64,000 bases of DNA from Sanderia malayensis (GCA_013076295.1 RQOL01000670.1:1-64000); one strand, 5' to 3'. Shown: positions 52,431-63,571, counted from the stretch's first letter. Numbers and translations: made by a program. The notes: a model not told the origin generated them from the sequence alone.

Positions 52431-53742
52431 TCTTAGTTCTCAATTTGTTTTTGAACCATATTTCAAATTGTTGATAATCCATATTGTTACTCACTTCTAT
52501 TATTTCTGATACGAGTCCTTCCTGTCTCGGAAGCTTGGTTTCTTGCCTCTGTACAAAAAAGGTTGATGTTGTGGAGCTTTTGTTCTATTTTGTTGGAAAC
52601 GGCCTTGTTGTGTGGGCTTATATTTCCCTCTCGCTGATTTAAATTGAGCTTTCTTTGTCAAACCAATCTTTTTTGACAGCTTACTCATTTCTTCAGCTTC
52701 TTTTGTAGCTTGTAGAATATCATCTCCAAATAGCTCAGATGTTGCTTCCAACTTCAAGGAGCACATTTCCTTCCCACTCTCATTTAAATCTCTAGCTATT
52801 ACCTTTCTCCTTCTCTCATTCAGTTTTCTGAATGCTGCTCCCAGCAAGGTTGTAGCATCAAGTACACATGTAAGTGCCTCTGTGAGGTTAATTTCCTCAT
52901 CGCGTAATGTTTTTTGGAGAATGGTTTCTGCAGTTTTTGTAACTGCGGTTTCAGCACACAGTAAATTTTACTGAATTTTTCTGTATTCATCATCAATTCT
53001 CCTTGTTCCAGGGCCCATCAACCTGAATATTGGTTTGTTGATAGTTGGAACCAGGAGATCCTTGCAGTTCGCTGGAACCAGATATTTTTCTGATATAGTC
53101 TTAACCGTTTCTGCTGATGCAGATTTAACTTTCCAATATTTGTCAATTCTTTTTGCAAGGTCTAGGAAAATTGATGGGCCTAATTTATGCTCTTTTGGTC
53201 TTTGATCATCAATTTTTTCCCAAGCCTCATCATCAAGGCAGTTTTTTGCTTCCATACGAGGGGTTTTTGCATTTGGGCCCAGGTCTTCATTGCACATCGT
53301 TTGCCCAATAAGGAAGCAAGGTCGTCCGTCTCCCTGTTGGAGGACCTTTTGTTACTTTGCCAACGTAGGTTTTCACCGTCGTCTGACTCAACATCACTAA
53401 CCATGACGGATATGGATTCATAATTTTCATCCATATTTTCCTCCTGTTCCTCTTCAATAGGTTGTGGAGGTGTTTTTTCTTGGACCTGTGCCCCTTGTTC
53501 TTCTCCTTCTCCAGAGGCTCTACACCATCTGGGTCAGTGTTAGAGAAGTAGAGGTCATGGGATGGTCCTGGCAGATTTGTTGACCTGTGCAGTTCTTTCT
53601 GCACGAGATCTTTCACCATTGCTAGCATTTTGTTTTGAAATTCTAATTCTGTGCTATTTTCTGGTGAATTGTCATGTCCTCTGGCTGGACCGCCAGGCCC
53701 TGACTGTTGGGCAGGTGTATGATTTTGTTCATCATCTGCCAT
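52431..53742 (-). pseudogene. DIRS Gag-like protein, frameshifted
   Basis: Same protein as 28284-27075. Lesions: one T lost in GGTTGTGGAGGTGTTTTTTC (about 53470), one T lost in TCTTCATTGCACATCG (about 53288), and TTTTACTG giving a stop near 52970. The basic tail to 52500 is in frame here, unlike the other copy. Lesions differ between copies, so each decayed on its own. Confidence 0.7.
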
Positions 53743-54378
53743 CGTGAAGTTCCTGTCTCTATGCCCAAAGTTTTTTGGTTTATCCGATTTATAAAGAAAA
53801 GATAATAATAAATCTATACTTATCTAGTCGTAATCTTGCTGATCCACGAAGATTATGTATGATTTTAGTTCAACTTTCCCTCACTTCAAAGTTTGGCTGC
53901 CATGCACGAAAAAGCCACTCTTGCCAATTGTCATGCGCAGCGTGAGCCCTCGCTATCTCACAGGGACTCGAGGACTGGCCTCGTTGTGGAAAATAGTTTA
54001 CAATTTGGCGCCTAAATAGCAACGTCGCCGTGATGGTTCTGTTTTCGTAAACTAAATTTGCAAGACAACGTGACCGCGTTCGCTTCAGACCTCCAAACGT
54101 AGCCGTAGTGAGCAACGTTGTTAATCGTAAACTCTCCATTAAAAAAACTGTGGCACGCGGTCAAATTTTCCCATACTGACCCCTACAAAAAATGATTCGC
54201 GTGTCATGAAACTGACGTCACAGCTCTTCAAAAGACCTGGGTGTGTTTGAGCTTGAAAAACACATACTTATACTCGTCAGAAAACACTCAAAATAGGTTC
54301 ATAGTGATACTCAGATCTTTTTCTTTTCATTTCCGTAAAAAATTCGATATGTCATTTTAGGCTGCATAAGCCCTTTAG

Positions 54379-54686
54379 GATTTCTAACATTGTTAATACT
54401 TACAATAGAGTGTCCAAAATAAAATGCAGTATGCTTCTCAATGTGGTGGATTGAAATATGACATCAGATTTAAATATCTCAATGTTGAAAAATTTTACAA
54501 GGAAATACCTTTATCGGAATTCTTGTTCTTTCTGCAAAAAAGAGAATTTAGTTAATAAGTTGATGAAGGAAAAAGTATGTTTATAGAAAGGTGGATAATG
54601 TTGTTGTGCATCTTTTAATGTATGGTGTGGTGTGGTTATTGCAATAGAAGTGCAAGGAAAAATAAAAATGTCCTGAAATATGAGTT
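54379..54686. repeat. Host-repeat spacer before ORF A copy 5
   Basis: Matches 6091-6415 and 28921-29229. No gene. It ends GAGTTAGAATTTAAG, one of the empty sites for the 4.19 kb insertion. Confidence 0.6.
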
Positions 54687-54884
54687 AGAATTTAAGTCAT
54701 GAGGAGGTTAAGTTAAGATTTGTAAAATTCGTTGCATAAACAATAGAGTGTCGAAAATACTGTAGAGTATCGTTCTGTGTTTTCCTAATTCAAATTAGAA
54801 AAGGGACTGGCATCTTCTGTTTGTAAAAGATGTCATTGTCTTTTTTGTTCTATGAATATAGTGTGACCTTTGTTTCTTTTCAGA

Positions 54885-55610
54885 ATGGCGTCTTCATCGA
54901 AATCGTCACCATCAACGGTAATAAGCATGGGAGTTCTCTGCTACAACCAATTTCTGAAGAACTTCATAAGACCTTATGGAGCGGCGGAGAAGCTCCCAGA
55001 TCGGGAGACTGCTCTTTGGAGACTCAGGGAGGAGAATTGTGAGTGGCTCAGGAGGCCGCAGGTAGCGGCAAGTGAGATGGCAGAAACAATGATTGAGAAT
55101 CTAAAGATTGTAGCAAAAAGGCAAATTTCTGAAAAGAAAGTAAAGAAATTAGAAGAAGGTATGGAAAAAATCAATTCTTCATTATCAAAGCACGGGAAAG
55201 ACTCAAAAGAGAGGGCAAGCACAGAAAAAACGAAGAAGTTGATGAAGTCAATTATCAAGCCACCGGGAGATGTGAATGAGATAATGTCCTTGTTTGCTGA
55301 GCTGGGTGATGCGATGTTTTCTATGGGTGTGAATTTCAAAGTGGCACAAATTTTTATGTCACACCCTAATGCCTTGGCTGAGAAATTTGATCCCACTGTT
55401 TCTCCCCATTGCGCATTTAAAGATAGTGGAAAGATAATAGATTTCATTGACCTGGTGAATCCAGCACCAAAGAATAAGAGGAAGGCAGTGGAGAGCGTGC
55501 AAGACTTTCTTGCACACCTGGCAGAATTGGATTCAGATGATGAAGAGGAGGAAGGAAAAAAGAAAAAGAAGAAAAGTGGGAAAAAGAGCAAGAAGGCCAA
55601 AAAAGATTGA
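54885..55610 (+). CDS. Orphan ORF A, only intact copy
   Basis: ATG at 54885 after TTTGTTTCTTTTCAGA, a strong splice-acceptor look-alike, so a spliced leader exon upstream is possible. 241 residues. A Ser-rich start is followed by MGVLCYNQFLKNFIRPYG and ALWRLREENCEWLRRPQV, a Lys-rich helical middle (KRQISEKKVKKLEEGM), a hydrophobic helix region (NEIMSLFAELGDAMFSMGV) and a tail of LDSDDEEEEGKKKKKKSGKK. I do not recognise the family. Five copies of the gene are in the window, four of them broken. The acidic/lysine tail suggests a nuclear or nucleic-acid-binding role, which is only inference. The lysine tail makes long antisense ORFs (e.g. 55600-54974) that are not real. Confidence 0.6.
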   Translation: MASSSKSSPSTVISMGVLCYNQFLKNFIRPYGAAEKLPDRETALWRLREENCEWLRRPQVAASEMAETMIENLKIVAKRQISEKKVKKLEEGMEKINSSLSKHGKDSKERASTEKTKKLMKSIIKPPGDVNEIMSLFAELGDAMFSMGVNFKVAQIFMSHPNALAEKFDPTVSPHCAFKDSGKIIDFIDLVNPAPKNKRKAVESVQDFLAHLAELDSDDEEEEGKKKKKKSGKKSKKAKKD

Positions 55611-56043
55611 TTATATTAATGGGAACATAATACATATATTAACATTTGAGCATATTGTTTTTCTTTCCTTTAGCTGTGTCTTTTATATTGATTTACAAAG
55701 AGCTGGCTGATATCTGTGTCTTTCTTGAGTTTTATCCTGTTTTTATTCAGTCGTGGTTTGTATGAGAAAATCTGGATGATAGTATAAAATCCTCATTGTA
55801 TTGAGCGAGTTTAAGATTTGGCAGCAGGTGAGATTTAATTGAAACTATGGCCTCGTTTTCAATTTTGAATTTCCCTTCAGGATGTATGCCCCCGGCCGCA
55901 ACACCAGTTTCCGAGAAAGCAGAAGAGTGGTTTTAAAAATGGTCTGTCGTACACGAGTGATGACATATATTTTTCTTACCTCTGTATCGTGATCATGCTT
56001 TATACAGGAAGATGGCATAAGTAGTCCGATACTGAAGTCAATA
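55611..56043. repeat. 3' tail of the ORF A repeat
   Basis: No gene. Recurs after each ORF A copy. It ends in CATACTGAAGTCAATA-like text, the anchor of the ~175-bp repeats that resume at 59486 after the Harbinger insertion. Confidence 0.6.
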
Positions 56044-56729
56044 GGGACTTTACGCAACCACAACGATAACGGCAACGTTAACGTTAGTGGGTCACAAGGT
56101 TAGGTGACTAACGTTTCCGTTCCTGTTGTCGTGAAATTGAATTACGCAAAAGCATCGAGTGCTAAACGCTAATCAGACCACAGGGCTTGAGATTTTAACA
56201 GTCCCCGCGAAAATTTTTTTCGTCAAGAACCATCGATAACAAGCAATTAATTGAAAATTCCTTTCTTTTATTTATTATATTTGTAAAATCGGAATGCCTA
56301 ACAACAGAGATGTTATAAATGCCTTGCTATTGGTGCATAATCTTGGATATATCGACGACATGGAGTTTGCATTGTTATATGATGTAAATAGGCCTAAAAA
56401 TCTAGAAATTCCATACTGGCAGTATGATCTGTTTGACCTCGAGAATATCTCTAACGATGAATGTAAAGCCAAATTTCGTTTTTTAAAAGAGGACGTTTAT
56501 AATCTAGTTAATATATTGCAACTTCCCGAGGAGCTCGTGATGTACAACAGATTCAAAGTGGATTCAGTAGAAGGTCTTTGCATTTTGCTAAAGAGATTTG
56601 CATATCCATGTATATATCTAGATATTGTCCCTTGCTTTGCAAGGCCAATTCCAGAATTATGTATAACTAGCCGAGGGCGCTTGCGTACGCTCGCTTCCCG
56701 GAGGGGGGCAAGTGAAAAAACTTAATGTG

Positions 56730-57190
56730 GTTGACGGACTTCGTGCCCTGCATTCGCTTACACTCATGCCCCTTTCAACCCCACCTACAATGGGTAAGCT
56801 CGCTGCGCTCACTGTTGTTGGCGTGCTTCGTGCGCTGCATTTGCTTACGCTCGTGCCCCTTTCAACCCCACATACTATGGGTAAGCTCGCAGCGCTCGCC
56901 TGTTGTTGGCGCAATTCGTGCGCTGCATTCACTAACACTCATGCCCCTTTCAACCCCACCTACAATGGGTAAGCTTGCTGCGCTTGCCTGTTGTTGGCGC
57001 ACTTTTTGCGCTGCATTCACTTACGCTCATGCCCCTTTCAAACCCATCTACAATGGGTTAGCTCGCTACGCTCGCCTGACTATCTATTATCAAGAAACAT
57101 TGACTGATAGGGCGCACTTTGTGCTGCATTGGCTTACGCTCATGCCTCTGCCTACTTCTCTGACAACAGTTTGGCTCGCTGCGCTCGCCT
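56730..57190. repeat. 88-bp tandem repeat inside the transposase gene
   Basis: The anchor GCCCCTTTCAACCCCAC occurs at 56768, 56855, 56943 and 57031 (steps 87, 88, 88), then degenerate at 57144 (step 113, with an added CTATCTATTATCAAGAAACATTGACTGATAG). Units also share TTCGTGCGCTGCATTC and AAGCTCGCTGCGCTCGCCTG. Related to 40560-40870. It produces long in-frame plus and minus ORFs (e.g. 56725-57192) that are by-products. Confidence 0.85.
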
Positions 57191-57560
57191 GATAATCCTT
57201 TATCATAATTTTTTGATTAAAAGTTTGGGCTTGTTTACATTAGGCCTAAGCGTCGCAAGCATGCTGAAGCAACAATGGCGGTCACCTACCACTTAAACTA
57301 CAACTATCTCCCTCGAAAAGCAAAAAAAGCTATCACCTATGTTCTCAATTTTTTCCTGTAATTTTCCAGAGGTCTCTCAAACAATGAGCAAGTCTTTACA
57401 ACGATAATTCAGGTCGTAAGACACTTTGAAAGGCACACAGTTATCCTTTGTGTGCAAAACAAAAACATGCGTCTTCCCCAAAAGATTCATCATCAGTCGC
57501 TGGGGGTTTCTTCTAACAGATTTTAACTAGCCTCATTTATCTCGAGCTAACTTGGTGACA
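57191..57560. other. Stretch between array and catalytic core
   Basis: No clear gene; CACCACTTAAAC-type text near 57280-57300 and a possible transposase remnant. Contains AGTCGCTGGGGGTTTC near 57495. Confidence 0.3.
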
Positions 57561-58063
57561 TATGCGAATGCCATCCATGCTAAGGGTGCGCCTTTAACAA
57601 AGTGTTGGGGGTCCATTGATGGTACAGTTCCGACCAATTTCCAGACCTGGTAGTAACCAGAGAGTTGTTTATAATGGACACAAAAGAGTCCATGCCATAA
57701 AATTTCAGCCTGTTGTGACACCTGATGGACTAGTTGCTCTACGTTCTGGTCCTTATGAAGGAAAGAGCCATGACAGTGGGATGCTAAGAAATTCAGGACT
57801 ACTCCAACTTCTTGAGCAGTACTCTATATCTCCAGATGGAGAGATTTGGTGTTTGTATGGAGATCTTGACCCCAACTACAAGCACCATTCAAAGGAGCAC
57901 TACTGACACCTGACCAGCAGCTGTGGAATACGGGGATGAGTTATGTCAGAGTCAGTGTGGAGTGGCTTTTTGGTGCCATAGTTAATTATTTTGAGTTTAT
58001 TGATTTTAAAAAGAATTCAAAACTTCAGCTCAGTGCAGTTGGGACAATGTATAGGGTCTGCAC

Positions 58064-58281
58064 TTCTTAAATGCTAGATGCTGCCTGTATAAAAGCATGA
58101 CATCAGAATATTTTAATCTTGACCCCCCACATATAGGGGAATATTTTATTTTACCCTGAAACAAAGCAATCATCAGTACAGGAATATGACTGTGAATGCT
58201 ATTTTTTGGAGGTTGAGCTTCCATTAAGTATTAATTATTTTTCTACTAATTTGTATTATAATGCTAATTGCAATTGATTCC
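58064..58281. other. Spacer between convergent Harbinger genes
   Basis: AT-rich, no gene. Both Harbinger genes end here from opposite strands. Confidence 0.4.
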
Positions 58282-59065
58282 TTATTGGTAAAGCTTTTTC
58301 ACAACGTCTGTGAGCATTTGGCTGAACTGGTTTTGATTTTGAAGCAACTGCACTATGATTTGGTTTTGTTGCTGCAAATGCTGTTCAATCAAACTATGCC
58401 TCACCTCCAAATTACTGCCAGTTGAATGTGCACTGCCATCTCTCTTTCTTTGTTCTTCAATGAACTGCCTGTGTCCCGCCTTTTCTTCAATTTCCTGCCT
58501 TTTCAACTAACTCTTTCCACTTCACTTCTATATCTTCCTTCATTTTCTTCTCCAGAAATGCAAATGTGTCTTTGCCCACTGAGACTCTTTTCTTCTTCAT
58601 CATTAGCTCTTTACCTTTGCCCTCTTCTGCCCTTCTCTTCCGGGTTTCTCCAAATGTTTCTAGAGATTGCTGCCTGGCTTCTTTAGCTTTTTCAATCTCC
58701 ACCTCCTTTTTGTTAGATTTGACCTTCTCTGCTTCCTGTTGATCGACTGCAGCAGTAGTGAACACTTCAATCAACTCATCCACCAGTTGATCTTCCTCTG
58801 AAGGGTCTGGCGAAATCCCACTGGTTTTCTCCTTCTCTGTATTAATTTTTTCTCTTCTGTCAAATAGAACTTGAAAATCCTCCCTAATCGAGCGCGGGGA
58901 ACACTCAAACTTGGGGACAACAATCTTCGACAGGTTCTCTGTGATTTGTTTCCTCAAGTCACCCCTTTTGATGTTTCCAGGCCTTGTCATCCGCACTTCT
59001 AAGGCATATACTTCTCGTAACAATAAAATGTTATGCTCTTTTGTCCATTTTAATCTTTTACTAAA
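58282..59065 (-). pseudogene. Myb/SANT-like partner of the second Harbinger element
   Basis: Reading RLKWTKEHNILLLREVYALE begins near 59055 (start codon not settled). The DNA-binding part has RKQITENLSKIV and CSPRSIREDFQVLF. A charged coiled coil follows (EKAKEARQQSLETFGETRKRR). Near 58490 the frame changes and continues as KAGHRQFIEEQRKRDGSA and a Gln-rich tail (HLQQQNQIIVQLLQNQNQ) to 58282. Same layout as 47079-47829 but a distant sequence. Confidence 0.7.
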
Positions 59066-59442
59066 AAATACCCAGGTTGACTTAGGCAGGAAGAGCTTTA
59101 TTTCAAGAAAATTTCACTAGTGTTCCAACCACCTCAGGAGGGATACATTACATATCAAATATAAACAGCGAATACAACTTCGAGAAACTCACCTTTGTAC
59201 TTTGAGAAGAGTAGACGAAGAAGCAAATTGTCTACTAAAAATACTTAAAACGACGAAAAACCACAAAAACTATACAAAATTCTAATGAAACTGTTGCAAA
59301 ATGTACGAATGTTGGGGCAAAACGTTAGCTCGGTCAACTAGTGTTCTGAGAACAATAGACGCAAACGCTAACATTAGGGGGCATCACCGCGAAGGTATGT
59401 TAAATGTTCACACCTAGGCGGAACAAAAGGGGGATGGCGAGC
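59066..59442. other. Harbinger right noncoding end
   Basis: No gene. Precedes the right TIR. Confidence 0.4.
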
Positions 59443-59485
59443 TTACGTTAACATTGCCGTTATCGTTGTGGTTGTGTAAAGTCCC

Positions 59486-60440
59486 TAATAACACTGAAAG
59501 AGCTGTAACTTTAATTACAAACTGAGAACGAGGGTCTGCTTCAGTGACCTGTTAGAGAATTTAGATATCTACGATGGTCGTCAAAAGTTTCTTTCACATA
59601 AGTAGCAGGTTGTTCTTTTGTGAAAATGTGCAAAATTGAAAGTTTTGCATACTGAAGCCCTATATTTTGAAAAGCTTTTAATCATGGCCTTGTTTTAAAT
59701 ATATACTTGTTCTTCCCGTGAGCTGTGGATGTTGATGATATGTATTGAACCACCATGCTTCAGAGTTGTATCTTTTCTTTTCTATTTTTCAGATTTTGAC
59801 ACATTGTTGAGCATTATGAAAAACTTCCATACTGAAGCCTTATAAATGTAGGCTCTAATAACGTTTGCCTCGTCATAGATATGGAATATATAGCAGGCTC
59901 AGGTGTGTGTAGTCATGAGATATATATGTGCTAAAAGTTTAAAAGATTTATCTTTCAAATTCTGTTTTTGTTTATTAATTGAATTTTTGGCCATATTTCC
60001 GTACTGATGCCTTATAGTTTCAGTACCTTGTAACTGTAGCCTCGTTATCGAAATGGAGTTGGCATTTTAGTGAGAAGTGTATATCACCGACATGAACAAG
60101 GTCTTCAAAAGTTTCTTTTACATAAGTAGCAGGATTATCTTTTGCGACAATGTGCGAAATTGAACGTTTTCCATACTGAAGCCTTATAATTTCAAAAGCT
60201 TTTAATCATGGCCTAGTTTTGAATATACACTTGTTCTTCCCGTCAGTTGTGGATGTGGATGATAGGTATTCAACTACCAAGTTTCAGAGCTTTATCTGTT
60301 CCTTTCTATTTTTGAGATTTTGACAAACTCTTGAAATTTATGAAAAACTTCCATACTGAAGCCTTATAAATGTAGGCCTTAACAACTTTTGCCTGGTTTT
60401 GGATATGGAAAATATAGCACGCTCAGATGTATTTTTACAA
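59486..60440. repeat. Diverged ~175-bp tandem array with higher-order pattern
   Basis: The anchor CATACTGAAGCC(T)TATA occurs at 59648, 59828, 60000 (CGTACTGATG), 60172 and 60352: steps 180, 172, 172, 180. Text after 60107 matches text after 59580 best, so there is a three-unit higher-order period of 524 bp. Other shared blocks are GCCTCGTTTT, CAAAAGTTTCTTT and GTTCTTCCCG. No gene. Confidence 0.8.
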
Positions 60441-60789
60441 GTATTTTTATTGCAACATAACAACCGTGTTTCATTAGAATAGCTATAAACTTGAGGTATT
60501 ATACCTCAACAACACATAACCTGTTCTTGCTATGAAAAGCATGGCAAGAAGAGCAAAAATGATTGACGTCATAAAATGAAATGTTGAAGTGACTAAAATT
60601 AAATTGGGCAAAATCTAATGGTGCAAATAATTAGAGGCGGGATTTCTACTGTACTGTACAGCTCCCACGATTGGTTCATACACGTGCTGAAAAGGTGGGA
60701 AATTTGTTAGTGACAAGTGAATTCCCCTTCGTCCTTCAGATTGGTTGTAAAAGTAAGAGGAAGAAATTGCACGTTGTGAAATTGAATTA
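60441..60789. other. Spacer before duplicated segment copy 2
   Basis: No recognised gene. A 71-codon plus ORF (60671-60886) crosses the duplication border and has no domain I know. GAGGTATTATACCTC near 60493 is a short palindrome. Confidence 0.4.
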
Positions 60790-61119
60790 CATCATGGCAT
60801 GCCAGCAAAGTATATGTTTGAGGAAAAGCATGGTGAGAATCCAACTGCATCTTCTTAAATCATTTCCATCTGAAGAGTATTTATAAAGTATTTTCACTCA
60901 CTGCTCAAAATGTGTTAACATCAGTCTGATTTTCTGAGTTTAGTTTGCAAAAATCGCTTAAAGTGCCTAAACGGCTTTTTTATTGGCTAAAAATATAGAA
61001 TCGAATACGCTGATTCTGATACCATTAATGACCACACAGGCCGCAGCTTGTTGATGGAGCAGCTTGCGCTGTGTGAGCAGCAAAGGCAAAGTGTATTGTG
61101 CAATTGTGTGCAATTGTAA

Positions 61120-61457
61120 TACCGTATTTCCTCGATTAAATGCCCCCCCTCGATTACAAGCCCCCCTCGAATAAACACCCCCTTATGTTGCCAGCTTTTG
61201 CAATAAACGCCCCCCCCCCCTAGATTAAACTTTGTGCAAAACCATGGCGACTTTCATTTTCTACGCTGTTGTGGGATAAGGCAAGGCTCAACTGAACCAT
61301 TTTCTTTTTTTTTGATCCAATGACAGAGCCTGTGATCTTGTACTTTCTACTAAACGCCCCCCCCCCCTCGAATAATGGCGCCCCTCGATTAGGCGCCCCC
61401 TGAAAAAATGACGAGATTAATAAACGCCCCGGGGCGTTTAATCGAGGAAATACGGTA
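61120..61457. mobile_element. C-rich MITE, copy 2
   Basis: Same ends TACCGTATTTCCTCGATTAA and TTAATCGAGGAAATACGGTA as 32219-32550. Interior C-runs are longer (up to 12 C). Same flanks, so it was duplicated with the segment rather than inserted twice. Confidence 0.8.
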
Positions 61458-61504
61458 ACGCAACATTTGCAAATCGAAGTTGTTCTTGTCAACATAAATG
61501 TAAA

Positions 61505-62412
61505 ATGTCTTCGTCTGATAGCAGTTTTAAATCTAACAGTGAATCATATAGTCCTGATAGTCCTGAAGAGTACGAAGATGGCGAGGATGCAATTGCGGGT
61601 GCTGGTGCTGCTCGAGTTCGTGAGACTGATGATAGTGAGTCTGATGATGTAGGGCCGGATCGATTTGGTTCCTGTAGCTGACAACTCTTTCACTGCAAGG
61701 TATGAAAGTGAAGCTAGAGAAAAACAAGATGATCAGAGAGGATTTTTGAAGCACTTCAATGGCATTGAGCCATTATCTTTTTGGTTAGTACTAACTATTA
61801 GAAATAAAAGTGCATTAAAATTGATGGTGTTGTGATTTAGGCCATTTCGGCCTAACTAGTATTTATTTCACCTCAGTGTTTAACAGAATTTTCGAACAAA
61901 TGTGAAATAGTGCTTCTCATTAGGTGCAAGTGTGGAAAATGTGCAACACGATTCCTTGTTAATGCTCATGAATGTCTTTGTTGCATCAAAATAGATGGTT
62001 GCATGCTCTCATTTTCTAACTGTGAAGTTATTCAGGAGGCTGGACAAATTCAGTGTATTACAGAACATCCTGGATTTGCACCAACCTGGCTCAATAAATT
62101 TACAGTTAGACTGTCAGCTGCAAAATATAAGAATAGAGGAGGAAGAAGATACACCATTTGAAAATCGGTATTTGAAATTTGAAATTGCAACGCATTTCGT
62201 TGGTCATGGTCGCACTGATATACAACATTCAAATTTGTTGTAGGTTTCTGCGAAGCATTGCATACAGAGATTTCACCAGCCTTATTCATGGTTATCTGGA
62301 AAGAAATAACAGAATACCTCTACCTGCCTGGGCATGCAATGCAATAAGACAGGCTTTTCAAGTTGTAGCTGGCCAGGCAAGAGGGTTTGTTGAGGAGCCG
62401 GATTCAGATTAA
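61505..62412 (+). pseudogene. P2X7 C-terminal-type cysteine domain gene, copy 2
   Basis: Exons 61505-61783, 61924-62167 and 62244-62412 with the same GT-AG borders and phases as copy 1. Motifs WCKCGKCA, ECLCCIKIDG, CITEHPGF and AYRDFTSLIHGYL. One cysteine-rich change (ECRCC to ECLCC) and N for D in WACNAIR. It carries the same two frame breaks as copy 1. Confidence 0.7.
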
Positions 62413-63386
62413 ATTTTCGTAAGAACATTCTGCTTCCTAGAAAAGAATATATATATATATATATACTAGCTGTTAACGTTGTTAAAATGAGTGCTGCTGT
62501 GATGTAATCAGAACTAAAGCATCTAGCATTTGATTAAAACGATATGTTTTGAAACGAGTGCTTCAAAAAATATGGAGAGGGGGTGTTTAGCGTGCTTGGA
62601 AGCCTAGATATCTATATTGGTAACAGGTCGTTTCTCTATATTTGATGTGTTTGAATGTTGTCATTTGTATTTGACGTTTCTTATTGACATTTACGTTTCA
62701 TAACTGGATTTTGGAATTTCAGCAGTAATAGATTTCAGCAAATTATTCTTTATCAAGAGAAGGTGTATGCTCAGTTTGAAGATCAAAGATAAAATTCAAA
62801 TCTTTGTTGATGTGACTTCACAATGAACACAAAACAATACAATACGAAAAACAGAGGAATAAATGTAGAAACCCCAGATTAAAAAAAAACTAAATTAAAT
62901 GCATTATCAACAATTTGAAATCTGAAATCAGGATTTTCTGGATCGGGATTACTTTCAAAAATAACAATAAAACATAATGGTGGTGTAAATGATGATACAA
63001 TAGTTTTTTAAGGCCTACTATACTTCCGCACAGCTTTTCTCTTCTGCTTGCAGGCATTCATTTTTATAAACTTATCCTCATGACAAAAAAGCAACTCCTG
63101 TGCTCTTGTCGAAATAAAAATGGCCTTTTTTGGGCCTTCTCGATTCTGGCCACGAATAAAAGTTAATAACCAGCAGATAAGCCAACCAAAATATCGTTTT
63201 CTCAATGTTTCTAAAACGTCTCACTGCACTGCAGCAAATCCGACAAACACACAAACATCTTTACAAGATTTTTTCTCGAGAAGGACTCGATTATATTCTG
63301 CTGCGCAACCGCTTCACTTCGTTCCGCTACGCAGCAGCAAACAGAATTAGACTTCAAAAAAGACACATATATCTCTGTTGTGATTC

Positions 63387-63423
63387 GGAGTTTCACGCAC
63401 TTATGATAAGTGCGTGAAACTCC
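63387..63423. repeat. 37-bp perfect hairpin, copy 2
   Basis: GGAGTTTCACGCACTTA and TAAGTGCGTGAAACTCC pair perfectly around TGA. In copy 1 one base differs. Confidence 0.6.
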
Positions 63424-63571
63424 AAGTCACACACTTACTGTATACATGTATATCAGTTATATACCATGTTATTTGGTAGTGCATCATGTCTGCTGCACCA
63501 GGTCTTCTCTATTACTTTAAAGCCTTACGTTTTTTTATTCTTTGGACACTCTGTAACCTGTTTATGTCCTT

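Larger units (their letters stand above)
49425..53990 (-). mobile_element. Second DIRS-like element with inverted termini
   Basis: Left end (about 49428) TTTTCCACAACGAGGCCAGT and right end (about 53990) ACTGGCCTCGTTGTGGAAAA are inverted complements for ~45 bp including TCGA..TCCCTGTGAGA. Inverted terminal repeats, minus-strand Gag/RT-RNase H/tyrosine recombinase order and absence of a DDE integrase define DIRS-type elements. About 4.56 kb. It is related to, but clearly a different family from, the 20.6-24.3 kb element. It lies inside the Harbinger element. Confidence 0.85.
46515..54138. mobile_element. PIF/Harbinger element carrying a nested DIRS element
   Basis: Left TIR (from about 46516) has GAGTTTACGATT, CAACGTTGCTCACTGCGGCT and ACGTTTGGAGGTCTGAA; the right TIR (to about 54137) is its inverted complement with small changes. 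Flanks are GTTATTA on the left and TTAAAAAAAC on the right, while 5848-5860 has the site uninterrupted, so the 3-bp target is TTA, as PIF/Harbinger elements prefer. Inside are the usual two genes, a Myb/SANT-like protein and the DDE transposase. The DIRS element at about 49.4-54.0 kb splits the right part; without it the element is ~2.7 kb. Confidence 0.85.
46065..54378. mobile_element. TTAA element, third copy, split by a Harbinger element
   Basis: 46065-46514 equals about 5400-5850 and 54138-54378 equals 5851-6090 of the uninterrupted copy. The right end reads GGCTGCATAAGCCCTTTAG with TTAA mutated to TTAG. The left end is in the gap. The Harbinger insertion lies at TTA of GAGTTATTAAAAAAAC. 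Confidence 0.8.
56294..58063 (+). pseudogene. Harbinger transposase split by a tandem array
   Basis: The N-terminal part is open from ATG 56294 to about 56690 (FALLYDVNRPKN, YWQYDLFDLENIS, LCILLKRFAYPC, IPELCITS). An array replaces the next part. The catalytic core returns at about 57610: SIDGTV (first Asp), RVVYNGHKRVHAIKFQ, GPYEGKSHDSGML, WCLYGDLDPNY (second Asp), and after frameshifts SYVRVSVEWLFGA (Glu, about 57940-57975) with a C-terminus to 58063. Several frame changes and the array inactivate it. Confidence 0.8.
56044..59485. mobile_element. Complete TIR-bounded PIF/Harbinger element
   Basis: Left GGGACTTTACGCAACCACAA with CGATAACGGCAACGTTAACG, right complement CGTTAACATTGCCGTTATCG and TTGTGGTTGTGTAAAGTCCC at about 59443-59485. 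TA lies at both outer edges; a clean TWA triplet duplication is not visible. It contains a broken transposase (plus), an inserted tandem array, and the Myb-like partner (minus). The tandem units at 11960, 15938 and 30594 carry only its left half; the left end alone remains at 19918-20089. Confidence 0.85.

Noticed and set aside
56725..57192. 155-codon plus ORF and the 93-codon minus ORF over the 88-bp array
   Set aside because: Period near a multiple of three keeps frames open; no domain.
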